DNA from: Blautia wexlerae DSM 19850
GTDB taxonomy: Bacteria; Bacillota; Clostridia; Lachnospirales; Lachnospiraceae
Direction: 5' to 3'
Assembly (NCBI RefSeq): GCF_025148125.1
Contig: NZ_CP102267.1
Coordinates: 4,412,501-4,476,500 of the forward strand
DNA length: 64,000 nt
A program made the translations under genes and the position numbers. The notes under the pieces are model-generated. The model saw nothing but the letters and a program-made list of their open reading frames with translations, was not told the origin of the DNA and did not search any database. Shown here piece after piece: positions 16,567 through 24,690 of the stretch. Position 1 is the stretch's first letter; every line of letters begins with the position of its first letter.

Positions 16567-17324
16567 ATCAATTCTCCAATCATTTTTTCTTTTTTCAAGT
16601 ACAGTTGAAGTGTTTTCCCTAATAGGATAATAGATAACACATAAAATCCAATCCATCCCCAGAACATAGACGCTTCAAATATAAATCGCTGATGGAGTAC
16701 AAGAGAAAATGTTCCAGAAAGAAAAATCATACAAGCGATTAAATGATACAAGCTATCGTTTGTCCTGCTTTTCGCGCATATAAAAAGATAACAAGTACAA
16801 GAAATATTAAATGGAATCAAACCATACAACACCATTTCAATCATTGATTTCTGGTAAATATATGCCATTGAAATTAAAATGACTGTTATTAGGAAAAGGT
16901 TGATTACTCCAATAATCAGCATACGACCTGCTACAATTTTTACCAGCGTTGTTCTACTAGACTGTTCAATTTCCCACATACCATAGATGTTGCTTTTAGA
17001 TATTTCTATTGCACCTAATAACGCAAGGAATGGAACCATAACTGCAAGGATTGTCAATGGATAATAAAATGGAACCCTCCATTGGCCCAGGATACATGCT
17101 AATAATACTGCACATATAGTGAGTATTATTTGAACAATCCAGAAAGAAAGCGGCAGAAATTGAAGTTGGTTCAATATAATATCTCGCATTGAATTTTTAT
17201 TGAATTCAGAACTATTCATGTAACTTTTTCCAGCTACGATTACTGCTTTAATTTTAGGTTCAGATGGAGCAGGCGTTTCACAACTCTGCAACCATTCTAA
17301 TACACCATTTTGTTTTTGGGTCAT
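16551..17324 (-). CDS. Membrane protein of the ABC/sigma operon
   Basis: 257 aa. About 60 soluble N-terminal residues (ETPAPSEPKIKAVIVAG) are followed by six hydrophobic segments in ABC-2-like arrangement. It lies between the sigma factor and the ATPase, overlapping the sigma gene by 4 bp (ATGA). It could be the second permease subunit, or a membrane anti-sigma factor with its cytoplasmic part at the N-terminus. The soluble N-terminus and position favour a sensor role, but this is inference. Confidence 0.65.
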   Translation of the reverse strand: MTQKQNGVLEWLQSCETPAPSEPKIKAVIVAGKSYMNSSEFNKNSMRDIILNQLQFLPLSFWIVQIILTICAVLLACILGQWRVPFYYPLTILAVMVPFLALLGAIEISKSNIYGMWEIEQSSRTTLVKIVAGRMLIIGVINLFLITVILISMAYIYQKSMIEMVLYGLIPFNISCTCYLFICAKSRTNDSLYHLIACMIFLSGTFSLVLHQRFIFEASMFWGWIGFYVLSIILLGKTLQLYLKKEKMIGELIWNLQ

Positions 17325-17869
17325 ACATTATCGCCTCCTCTAAAATCAGCCAAATATCGTTCCAGTTTTTTAATCCCCTGTTGGAGCCTAGATTTTACAG
17401 TAGAAACACTAGCTTTTGTAATGGTTGCAATCTCTCGGATTTTCAAATCATAATAAAATCGTAAAATGATGACCTCTTTTTGATAGTCCGGTAATGTGTT
17501 GATTGCATATTGAATTTGCGCTTTAAGTTCGTTAAGCTCAATTTTTTCAAAGGCATTATCAGTATCTTCTATATCTTCAAGAGTTTCTAAATCCATATAC
17601 AGGGGTTTTGCTTTCTTAGTATAATTGTTACAGGTATTAACAGCAATCGTTAGCAGGTAGTTTTGAAATTTCCCGATCTTTCGTACTGATTGAATATTCT
17701 CCAACAATTTCAAGAAAACATCTTGTGTAATATCTGCGGCGGTATCTGGATTGCCGTTCAATCGCCGACAACAAAATAGATAAATTGACTGATAATATTT
17801 TCGGACAATTATCTCAAATGCATCTGTGTCACCCGACTGGATTTTTTTAATTAGTATGAAATCTTCGAT
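17321..17869 (-). CDS. ECF-type sigma-70 factor with no canonical start codon
   Basis: The coding frame extends from 17321 up to about 17869. It has sigma region 2 (DTDAFEIIVRKYYQSIYLFCCRRL, then DITQDVFLKLL) and region 4 (LPDYQKEVIILRFYYDLKIREIATITKASVSTVKSRL). Relatives usually start M-E-D-F-I-L-I-K-K; here the first codon of that motif is ATC (17867-17869), with a stop three codons earlier. No ATG, GTG or TTG occurs before region 2.2; the first TTG is at 17761. Either a rare start is used or the gene is decayed at its 5' end. Confidence 0.7.
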   Translation of the reverse strand: MEDFILIKKIQSGDTDAFEIIVRKYYQSIYLFCCRRLNGNPDTAADITQDVFLKLLENIQSVRKIGKFQNYLLTIAVNTCNNYTKKAKPLYMDLETLEDIEDTDNAFEKIELNELKAQIQYAINTLPDYQKEVIILRFYYDLKIREIATITKASVSTVKSRLQQGIKKLERYLADFRGGDNV

Positions 17870-17875
17870 ACCGTG

Positions 17876-17971
17876 TCACCGCCTTCCATGTGTAAAACGC
17901 CTTACACTTAATATACAACTGAGTAACCCAAAAGGATTTAACTTTAGAAATTTTTCTTTTACTTTTTTCAT
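17876..17971 (-). CDS. Possible 31-codon leader ORF before the sigma gene
   Basis: The frame reads MKKVKEKFLKLNPFGLLSCI and ends THGRR-stop, in the same frame as the sigma gene and six bases before its presumed first codon. GAAGGG lies close upstream. It could couple translation into the sigma gene or be chance. Confidence 0.3.
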   Translation of the reverse strand: MKKVKEKFLKLNPFGLLSCILSVRRFTHGRR

Positions 17972-18104
17972 TTCCCTTCTATTGTAATTCCTGTTCTTGA
18001 AAAATATAAGATGTAATATATGAATTATAAACTTCAACCAACCTGCATATAGCGACATTCCACGGGCAAAGTATGAATTATACAATGTAACTGGGTGATG
18101 TTAT

Positions 18105-18473
18105 ATGGCGAAAGTTGAAGATTGTCCCGGTTTTGAAACCTTCGGCGCAGATGTCAAAGCTGCACGAGAGGCAAAGCGTCTGGCACGAAAAACATTGGCA
18201 GAAATGGTTGGGATTGAATGGCGGTATCTTGCCAACATTGAGAATCAAGGTGCGATTCCGAGCCTGCCTGTGATGATCCAGTTGATTAAGGTCTGCGGAC
18301 TTCCCGTGGAACGGTATTTTAACCCGGAGATTATGCGAGAAGAAAGCGAACAGCGGCAGCGGGTCAGCCACAAGCTGAAACTCTGCCCTGAAGAATACCT
18401 GCCGATTATCGAAGGTGCCATAGACGGGGCGCTCAAAATGGAACAGACTGCGAAGCAGAAGGAGGACGCATAA
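18105..18473 (+). CDS. XRE-family transcriptional regulator
   Basis: 122 aa on the plus strand, divergent from the sigma/ABC operon. The helix-turn-helix covers roughly residues 12-65 (VKAARE, LARKTLAEMVGIEWRYLANIENQG). The C-terminal part is helical (LCPEEYLPIIEGAIDGALK) and probably a dimerisation region. By position it may control the ABC operon or the element's mobilization genes; nothing in the sequence decides between them. Confidence 0.8.
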   Translation: MAKVEDCPGFETFGADVKAAREAKRLARKTLAEMVGIEWRYLANIENQGAIPSLPVMIQLIKVCGLPVERYFNPEIMREESEQRQRVSHKLKLCPEEYLPIIEGAIDGALKMEQTAKQKEDA

Positions 18474-18500
18474 TCGCGGCCTCCTTCTGGCATTTCTATA

Positions 18501-18800
18501 TCAAGGTTCCCGGCACTTTTCCAAAAGTTCCCGACACCTCTGCTGGATTTCTCCGGTTTCTGTCACAGTCAGGTCACGGTCATTTCCAGTAATCTTATCT
18601 TCCAGAAAGTTGGCGTATGTACCCAACAAAGCGTTCCGTAAATCCTCCGGGGTTTTCTGTATTTCAGCGCTGTACCAGTCATTCCGGTGGGGTTCCCATG
18701 CCATCAATGTATAACCATGACTGGTCTGAACCACCTCATACAGAGGGTCATCCTCCAGATATGCCTGAAACACTTTCAAAACCTTTTCAAAGGTCAGCAT
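18501..18800 (-). CDS. Hypothetical element-encoded protein
   Basis: 99 aa from the ATG at 18800, which has GGGAGGTG upstream. It is soluble and acidic (MLTFEKVLKVFQAYLEDDPLYEVV, then GYTLMAWEPHRNDWYSAEI). Similar short proteins lie between tnpV and the regulator in related elements, as far as I recall. No function is known to me. Confidence 0.6.
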   Translation of the reverse strand: MLTFEKVLKVFQAYLEDDPLYEVVQTSHGYTLMAWEPHRNDWYSAEIQKTPEDLRNALLGTYANFLEDKITGNDRDLTVTETGEIQQRCRELLEKCREP

Positions 18801-18816
18801 TTCCCGCACCTCCCAT

Positions 18817-19170
18817 TCAGCTGCAAATCAGTTTCCTGATTAAAATTTCCTCAATCTGTGCCGTTAATGTGTTCATCAGCCCCACCCAACGCATAGGATC
18901 ACAGGCTTTCAGTTCTTCCGTGACACCCGCAGTCTCCATCATGTGAGGCAACATGGTGTCCACACGCTCCTGCGCTGTCCGGTCAATCTCTATCAGGTGC
19001 GGATACAGCTTCTCGCTCATCAGCAGTTGGTTGTAGAGAATGGGGCGATGTTCCTTTAGGTAGGATTTTCGCATTCTGCCGTACTTGCCGATAGAAGTTT
19101 CCGGCTGTTCAGAAAGTTTTAGGTTGGGTATATCATAATCTCCACAACGAATGTAAGTCAACTTACTCAT
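18817..19170 (-). CDS. TnpV-like transposon protein (element 2)
   Basis: 117 aa from the ATG at 19170 (AAGGAG at 7-nt spacing). The pattern is Y-I-R-x-G-D-Y-x-I-P-x-L, then GRMRKSYLKEHRPILYNQLL and ITEEL..MRWVGLMN-like helices, as in TnpV of Tn4451. It follows the recombinase gene by 26 bp. A second member of the family is at 36170-36544 in the IME. The role in transposition is not defined. Confidence 0.75.
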   Translation of the reverse strand: MSKLTYIRCGDYDIPNLKLSEQPETSIGKYGRMRKSYLKEHRPILYNQLLMSEKLYPHLIEIDRTAQERVDTMLPHMMETAGVTEELKACDPMRWVGLMNTLTAQIEEILIRKLICS

Positions 19171-19196
19171 ATTCATGCTCCTTTGCTCCGTGATGA

Positions 19197-21077
19197 TTAG
19201 ACTGCTGCGCTGGCTGCTATGCTGCCTTTGCGCGGTTCTTCTTTTGGTAGCTGCCCGATAGTAGAAAAAACACCTTTTTTCATATCCTCAGCCCGGATCA
19301 TGGCTTTCTTAGCGTCCATTTCCGCTTTTTTCTTCGCCTTGATTTTGTCCTCATACCGTTTCTGTGCGCCGCTGGCTTTCCGCTTCAAATAATTCTGATG
19401 AAGCCTGTCCTTGCGTTCTTCTTTTTTCCGCAGTTCTTCCTGTTCCTCCGGGGTTAAAGGAACCGGCTGTAAGGATGGTGGGATATAGCGCCCTAAAAAA
19501 TTGAAGTAGATTTCAATTTCCTGCGTGGTGTCCTGGCTGCCTTTTCGGGCGCGTTCGTGGACAAGGATTTTCTCTACAAACTCGTTGAGCATGGTGTTTG
19601 TCAGCGTGTCAAAATTCTCATACTTATCAATCAGGGCTATAAATTTCTCTGCTGATTTCTGGCTCTGCTCATAGCCGGTAACAGCCTTTTCCAGCTCTGC
19701 AATTTCAATCTCAAGTGCATCCTGCTCTTTGGCATACTGTGCATCAAGCGCCTTATATCGTGCATCCGGCAGCTTGCCGAGGGCGTTGTCCTCATAGATT
19801 TTGCAAATCAGTTTTTCCAGTTCTCCGGCTCTCTTTTGGGCAGCAGCCAAACGCCTGCGCTTTTTCGATATATCGGCACTCTGTTGAGCAACCTGCGTCT
19901 CCTGAACAGTGTGAATAAATTCCGTCCGGTCATTTCTGGAATATTCAGCGATAGCCCGGAGCGTGTCGGAAACCAATGTCAGAACAGCGCTCTCATTGAT
20001 ACGGTGTTGAGTGGGGCATAGTGTCCCACACGGAATTTTGGTATAATTGGAACAGGTATATTGAGAAATCCGCCTGCCATTGTTGGTGCGGTGGACATAC
20101 ATCTTGCCGCCACAATCTGCACAATAGAGCAAGCCTGTGAGGGGAGCCGCTTCGCCCCAGCCGTTTGGATAACGCCGTACATTGCTGCGGATTTTCTGCA
20201 CCAAATCAAAGGTCTGCTGGTCGATAATGGCTTCATGGGTATTCTCAAAGATCGTCCATTCGTCCTCAGAAACATAGTGGCTTTTCTTGTCCTTAAAGTG
20301 CTTGCGGGTCTTGAAATTGATGGTGTGCCCTAAATACTCTCGCTTTTTCAAAATGTTCACGATGGTAGATGATCCCCATCCATAGGGGTCTTTGACCGGC
20401 TTTGAACGGTTCACACCCTCGTTGAAGCGGGCAAGGTGTACGACAGGAATTTCAATCCGGTCTGCGGATAGTTTGCAAGCAATCTGATAAGGCCCATATC
20501 CCTCCAGCGTGAGGGAAAAGATACGGCGTACCACTTCGGCGGCTTCTTCATCTACCAGCCAATGCTCCCGCTTTTCGTCCCATAAGTAGCCGTAAATCAC
20601 GGTGCCTGTCAGGTGCTTACCACTCATGCCTTTTGACTTAAACACAGAGCGGATTTTCCGGCTGGTATCACGGGCGTAAAATTCATTCATGATGTTGCGG
20701 AACGGGGTAAAATCGTCATCACCTTTCAGACTGTCTACACCGTCGTTGATGGCAATCAGACGAACACCTCGCTGCCGCAAAACCTCCATAACTTGACCGA
20801 CCTTCAGATAGTCGCGTCCTAACCGGCTCATGTCCTTGATGACGATTGCCTCTACACGCCCTGCCTCCACTTCCTCCATCATCGCCAAAAATCCGGGGCG
20901 GTCAAACCGGGTGCCTGAGATACCGTCATCTGTAAAATGCGTAGGATTTGGCAGCCCGTTCCGGCGAGCAAAATCCTCCAACATCTGTTTTTGGTTGGAT
21001 ATGGAATTGCTCTCGCCCTGTAACTCATCGTCCCGGCTCAGGCGCTCGTACAGTGGGGTGATTTTTTCGTTTCTCAT
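19197..21077 (-). CDS. Large serine recombinase (TnpX-like)
   Basis: 626 aa. The catalytic domain (residues 1-150) has the nucleophile in LYERLSRDDE (Ser14), the DGISGTRFDRPGF motif and the MSRLGRDYLKVG arginines. A recombinase domain follows (GYGPYQIACKLSADRIEIP, then WGSSTIVNILKKREYLGH), then a zinc ribbon (CADCGGKM, C-x-C near residue 335-365) and a long coiled coil. This is the layout of TnpX/TndX, which excise and insert elements at a 2-bp core. It is encoded at the right end of element 2, ~90 bp inside the boundary. Confidence 0.93.
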   Translation of the reverse strand: MRNEKITPLYERLSRDDELQGESNSISNQKQMLEDFARRNGLPNPTHFTDDGISGTRFDRPGFLAMMEEVEAGRVEAIVIKDMSRLGRDYLKVGQVMEVLRQRGVRLIAINDGVDSLKGDDDFTPFRNIMNEFYARDTSRKIRSVFKSKGMSGKHLTGTVIYGYLWDEKREHWLVDEEAAEVVRRIFSLTLEGYGPYQIACKLSADRIEIPVVHLARFNEGVNRSKPVKDPYGWGSSTIVNILKKREYLGHTINFKTRKHFKDKKSHYVSEDEWTIFENTHEAIIDQQTFDLVQKIRSNVRRYPNGWGEAAPLTGLLYCADCGGKMYVHRTNNGRRISQYTCSNYTKIPCGTLCPTQHRINESAVLTLVSDTLRAIAEYSRNDRTEFIHTVQETQVAQQSADISKKRRRLAAAQKRAGELEKLICKIYEDNALGKLPDARYKALDAQYAKEQDALEIEIAELEKAVTGYEQSQKSAEKFIALIDKYENFDTLTNTMLNEFVEKILVHERARKGSQDTTQEIEIYFNFLGRYIPPSLQPVPLTPEEQEELRKKEERKDRLHQNYLKRKASGAQKRYEDKIKAKKKAEMDAKKAMIRAEDMKKGVFSTIGQLPKEEPRKGSIAASAAV

Positions 21078-21099
21078 AGCTGTACCTCCTGAAACAAAA

Positions 21100-21162
21100 A
21101 TGCTCTAAGTGATTGCTTCACTAACCATGACAAAATCATGATTAAGAAGTCACTTAGAGCAT
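21100..21162. repeat. Inverted repeat at the right end of element 2
   Basis: ATGCTCTAAGTGA (21100-21112) and TCACTTAGAGCAT (21150-21162) are a perfect 13-bp inverted pair, with CATGA/TCATG nested inside. It lies between the recombinase start and the element tip. It is probably the recombinase binding site and may also control its gene. Confidence 0.7.
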
Positions 21163-21168
21163 ATATCA

Positions 21169-21703
21169 CCGGCAGCGAGCTTATATTTCTTATATTGACG
21201 CAGGGCAAAATGATCCGGGTCTTTCTGTTCCAGCGCGTCAAAGAGAAGGTCAACGGCATTTTTGAACGATTCATCATCCTCACGGACCTCCATTGCGTTC
21301 AGCATTTCTACCAGTGTGGCAAAATTCTGTTCGTTTGCCGGGGCTTCATAGTAGATATATCCGATCAGTGCCGTATAGAGCAGGGTTTCTGCCTTGACCC
21401 AGAAATCGTCTCCGGCTTTTCCTTCGCCTTTGGTATTGGAGATCAGAGTCGTGACGATTTTCAAAATATCTTTCTCGGAATGAATGTAGGCGAATGGGTT
21501 AAAGTGCATACTTTTCTGAAAATTGATCGTATTGAATACCCGTATTTTATAGGGCTCATAGATGATCTTTCCTTTTTCATTCCGCACAGGCTTTCCGTCC
21601 TTGTCCAGCTTTGGCGTGCCTCGCTGTAACATCTTTCCGCATTCCACAAGGACTGTACCTTTCGGATCGGTGACGACGTAGGAACTGTGCATTTGCATCA
21701 GAT
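21169..21703 (-). pseudogene. virD4 coupling protein, middle segment (exon 2)
   Basis: This piece runs from the 3' splice site of the group II intron (21703) to the right end of element 2. It reads N-L-M-Q-M-H-S-S-Y-V-V-T-D-P-K-G-T and continues to KQYKKYKLAAG, all typical of the VirD4/TraG ATPase between Walker A and the all-alpha domain. After LAAG the frame enters element 2 and stops (DICSK). Exon lengths 484 + 535 + 826 = 1845 nt, exactly 615 codons, so the three pieces keep frame. Confidence 0.9.
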
Positions 21704-24206
21704 ATGAGGTAGGCACCCTGCGCCTTGCTGACTTTCATCAGTAGGTTTCAGGGAACCGCCTCCCAAACCGGACGTACACCTCTCAGCGTATCCGGCTTTC
21801 CATGAATCACCTTGATTCTTTGGTTTCGTGTAAGAGTTCAAAGCAGTCAGGGCAGAGAGCCAGAGATTTTCTTCTCATTTTCAGCATTTTCTGCTCAAAT
21901 ATATCCCTGCCTTTCAGCGATTTCAGCGTTCTTACGTGGTGCATACATAAATAGTCTGCATGTTCCCCGCAAATCTCGCATACTCCGGCTTTTATGCGGT
22001 TTACTATCGTGTGCCTGCTGTCATATTTCCTATAACTCGGCATAACGTCTGCCACATTGTCATAGCCGTCGCTGTGCTTTCTGAATCCATCATGGTAAAA
22101 TTCGCAGTATTTACGTCCCTTAGTTGTATCGTATGGGATTCTCAGTACTCCGTTTACCATGTGCCGCTTCTTAATAACACTGACATTCGTTCTGTGCTTT
22201 CCTGCCAGAGTTTTTAACATGCTGTACCGCACCATGTAGTAATACTTGTGCAATGCGCCTACGTTTTCTGCTATCCGATAGAAGTTATATAACCCTCGAA
22301 TTTCGGAATTGAAAGTAGACACAATCTCTGCGTCGCTGCGGTTCATCAGGTCTTTCCTTGGCATAGGCCGCCACATTTCTTTGCCTGTGTCATTGTTGCG
22401 TTTCACCTGTATCGCTCCCCGTTCCATCGCTTTTTTAATCCATTTTTCTTTCGGCATATACAGGAATACTTTTCCATACCACACCCGTTTCATGTCGCCG
22501 TTTTTACAACGCTTCATGTTCTTGGAATGGATTACTTTGAAATCGTACCCCAGATAGCGTACCGGCTTACTGGAATGGGTGACTTTCGTCTTTTCCTCGG
22601 ACATTTCCAAATGCAGTTTCTCTTGGAGAAAGATTTTTATATCTTCCTTGATTTTTTCTGCGTCCTTTTTGGAACCGATAACGCCTATTACAAAATCATC
22701 GGCATAGCGGTTGTACTGGATTTTCTTGAAGCCTTCCTCGAACGGATTGTAGTAATGCTGATTCATCTTCTCCCTTCTGGAATCCTTAAATTCTCTTACC
22801 AGTTCAGGATTGGATTTCTCTGCACCCATTAACGCTTTACGTGCCTTTTTGTACCTCCGGGACGCCCGTTCGTATTCTTTGGTCGTCTTTCTGCGTGCTG
22901 GCTCACAGTCATACTTTTCTTTGTATTCCTGCATATAGTTGTCCAGTTCGCTGAGGTAGATGTTCGCACATATCGGACTGATACCGCTGCCCTGTGGAAC
23001 GCCGGAGTAGGTGCAGTTATACTGCCATTGCTCCATATATCCGGCTTTCAGAAATTTCCAGATGAGACCTATAAAGGCCTCGTCTGAAATCCTTTTTCGC
23101 AGTAAGTCAACCAACACATGATGGTCGAAGTTATCAAAGCACGCCTTAATGTCTCCCTCTACAATCCACGTAACTCCTGTGAAGTTTTTCTTTACTTGCG
23201 TGAGTGCCGTGTGACAGCTTCTTTTCGGTCTAAAACCGTGAGAATTATTGCTGAATGTCGGCTCATAGATTGCTTCAAGAATCATTCTGACCACTTCCTG
23301 CACCAACTTATCATCAGTAGAAGTGATTCCCAGCGGACGGAGTTTCCCGTTCTTTTTGGGAATGTACTTTCTTTTTGCAGGCTTTGGCTGATACGTCCTG
23401 TTGCGTATGGCTTCAATAATCCGGTTGATTCTCGGCAGGCTCATGTTGTCCAGTGTCTGCCCGTCCACCCCCTGCGTCATGCTTCCCTGCGATTTCGCAA
23501 TGTTCGCATAAGCAAGGAGATAGAACTCTGGATTGTATAGGTTGCGATACAATCTTTCATATTTGTAGTTACTTACACTTGCCTTTTCTTCAAGGCTTTT
23601 CAAGACATGAATCGGATTTCTCATAGTGTCTCACACACCGTCCTTTCTGTTTTGAAAATGATTCACTGTTCCCCTTTGCCATGTAGACGGCTTTCCCGTC
23701 CGCAGACTACTATGGGAACTCTGTTGCCGTGGTGAATATTCAGAATCCCGCATTTCAGCGTTTTCATAGCCTTTTGGCATTTCACTTTAGGCAATCCCCG
23801 TTTAGTACGGTATAAATAAGCTCTCCACGTTGTCGGTATGTGACGTTCGCCTTTTTCCACTTTCCCGTGGCTGAACCTGCTCCGAGTATCAGCAGCCGCA
23901 TAGCCGAACAATGCGACTGTCAGGAGTACTGACGAGTACAACCTCTCTACGTCAGGGGTACGCTCTTGGTCCCGATTTCAGGCTGTCATTCAAGCAGTTT
24001 AGCTTCCATCCTCATACGTGGATTTTCATTCCGTCACGCCGGCGCTTCTGAGGTTTCGGCACCCCGTGTCCTCCGTCATGCTATGGTCGCCCTCCGGTTT
24101 CCCTTTTGGGGTAAGACGGGGAATGATAGGTTGCGGCATAGTGCCGCTTGATACTTTTACCTACTACTTGCTCAAGGTAGGATTTATACCGCCCTTACGG
24201 GCGCAC
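21704..24206 (-). mobile_element. Group II intron inserted in virD4
   Basis: On the minus strand the intron starts GTGCG (24206 down), the consensus 5' end, and ends ...CCTACCTCAT (21704). The RT ORF lies in the domain IV position, and ~100 nt remain after it for domains V and VI. Splicing joins CCCA to ATCTGATG, giving P-N-L-M, the expected virD4 sequence just after the Walker A region. The length is 2503 bp. Confidence 0.88.
21807..23624 (-). CDS. ltrA: Group II intron reverse transcriptase/maturase with HNH
   Basis: 605 aa. The RT core holds QGVDGQTLD, KKNGKLRPLGI, GDIKACFDNFDHHVL, SGVPQGSGISP and the catalytic YADD (RYADDFVIG). The maturase X domain follows (about residues 390-520). A C-terminal HNH-type endonuclease has CEICG, CMHHVRTLKS and CPDC. 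All domains seem intact, so splicing and retrohoming are plausible. The start follows the 5' ribozyme domains; about 580 nt of intron RNA precede it. Confidence 0.93.
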   Translation of the reverse strand: MRNPIHVLKSLEEKASVSNYKYERLYRNLYNPEFYLLAYANIAKSQGSMTQGVDGQTLDNMSLPRINRIIEAIRNRTYQPKPAKRKYIPKKNGKLRPLGITSTDDKLVQEVVRMILEAIYEPTFSNNSHGFRPKRSCHTALTQVKKNFTGVTWIVEGDIKACFDNFDHHVLVDLLRKRISDEAFIGLIWKFLKAGYMEQWQYNCTYSGVPQGSGISPICANIYLSELDNYMQEYKEKYDCEPARRKTTKEYERASRRYKKARKALMGAEKSNPELVREFKDSRREKMNQHYYNPFEEGFKKIQYNRYADDFVIGVIGSKKDAEKIKEDIKIFLQEKLHLEMSEEKTKVTHSSKPVRYLGYDFKVIHSKNMKRCKNGDMKRVWYGKVFLYMPKEKWIKKAMERGAIQVKRNNDTGKEMWRPMPRKDLMNRSDAEIVSTFNSEIRGLYNFYRIAENVGALHKYYYMVRYSMLKTLAGKHRTNVSVIKKRHMVNGVLRIPYDTTKGRKYCEFYHDGFRKHSDGYDNVADVMPSYRKYDSRHTIVNRIKAGVCEICGEHADYLCMHHVRTLKSLKGRDIFEQKMLKMRRKSLALCPDCFELLHETKESR

Positions 24207-24690
24207 TGGGCTTGATGAAAAAGCGCGTTTTTCCCGAACCTGATCCTCCGACTACCAGTACATTTTTATTTCTTGCATTGGCCGGATTTTTGGGCCTTCC
24301 GTTTAACATCAGTCCTTCACTTTGGGTAAGAATGATATTGTTTTCCGGCTTTGGGTCCATAAACGGGGCAATATCGGCTTTATTTCCCCAACGAGCTGAA
24401 CCGTATTCCACATTTTTGCGGTATTTCTTAGCGTCTTTCCCTCTAAGATAGACTGCCAGCCGCATAATGGCTGCACCGCATAAACCGATCAGCCAGTCCA
24501 TTGCCGCCCCCGGCCACATACTCTGAAACGCAAGGGCAAAGCCTTCGGACAGTCCTAACAGCTTTTGGGAAGCGTCCGCTCCGGGAGCCAGCCGCACCGC
24601 TTCGCCCAGCTTGGCAAATACCAGAAGGAACAGAACATAAGGCAGATGGAGAATGACCTGTTTTTTCAATGTTTCTGCATCAATCTTCAT
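24207..24690 (-). pseudogene. virD4 coupling protein, N-terminal segment (exon 1)
   Basis: It contains the N-terminal membrane anchor (hydrophobic segments near residues 11-27 and 62-80) and the Walker A motif GGSGSGKT at residues 148-155, followed by RFFIKP. Without splicing the frame runs into the intron and stops after seven more codons (SAPVRAV). The ATG at 24690 overlaps the PcfB stop, as in other Tn1549-type ICEs. It may still be expressed as part of the full protein if the intron splices, but element 2 blocks the rest. Confidence 0.9.

Larger units (their letters stand above)
6814..21170 (-). mobile_element. Tn4451-like serine-recombinase element nested in virD4 (element 2)
   Basis: A 14.36-kb element is flanked by the dinucleotide GG (6814-6815 and 21169-21170, minus-strand reading). 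Joining the outside sequences with one GG gives GCTGCC-GG-AAAAACAGC, the uninterrupted virD4 sequence encoding A-A-G-K-T-A. A large serine recombinase gene sits at the right end. The rest carries mobilization, replication, toxin-antitoxin, sigma-like and ABC-transporter genes. A TTGACA lies at the left tip and a TATGCT at the right tip; they would form a promoter only in the excised circle. Confidence 0.9.

Noticed and set aside
24184..24206. GTGCGCCCG next to virD4 as an oriT-type core
   Set aside because: It resembles the GTGCGCCCT nick motif but is the 5' end of the group II intron (GTGCG).
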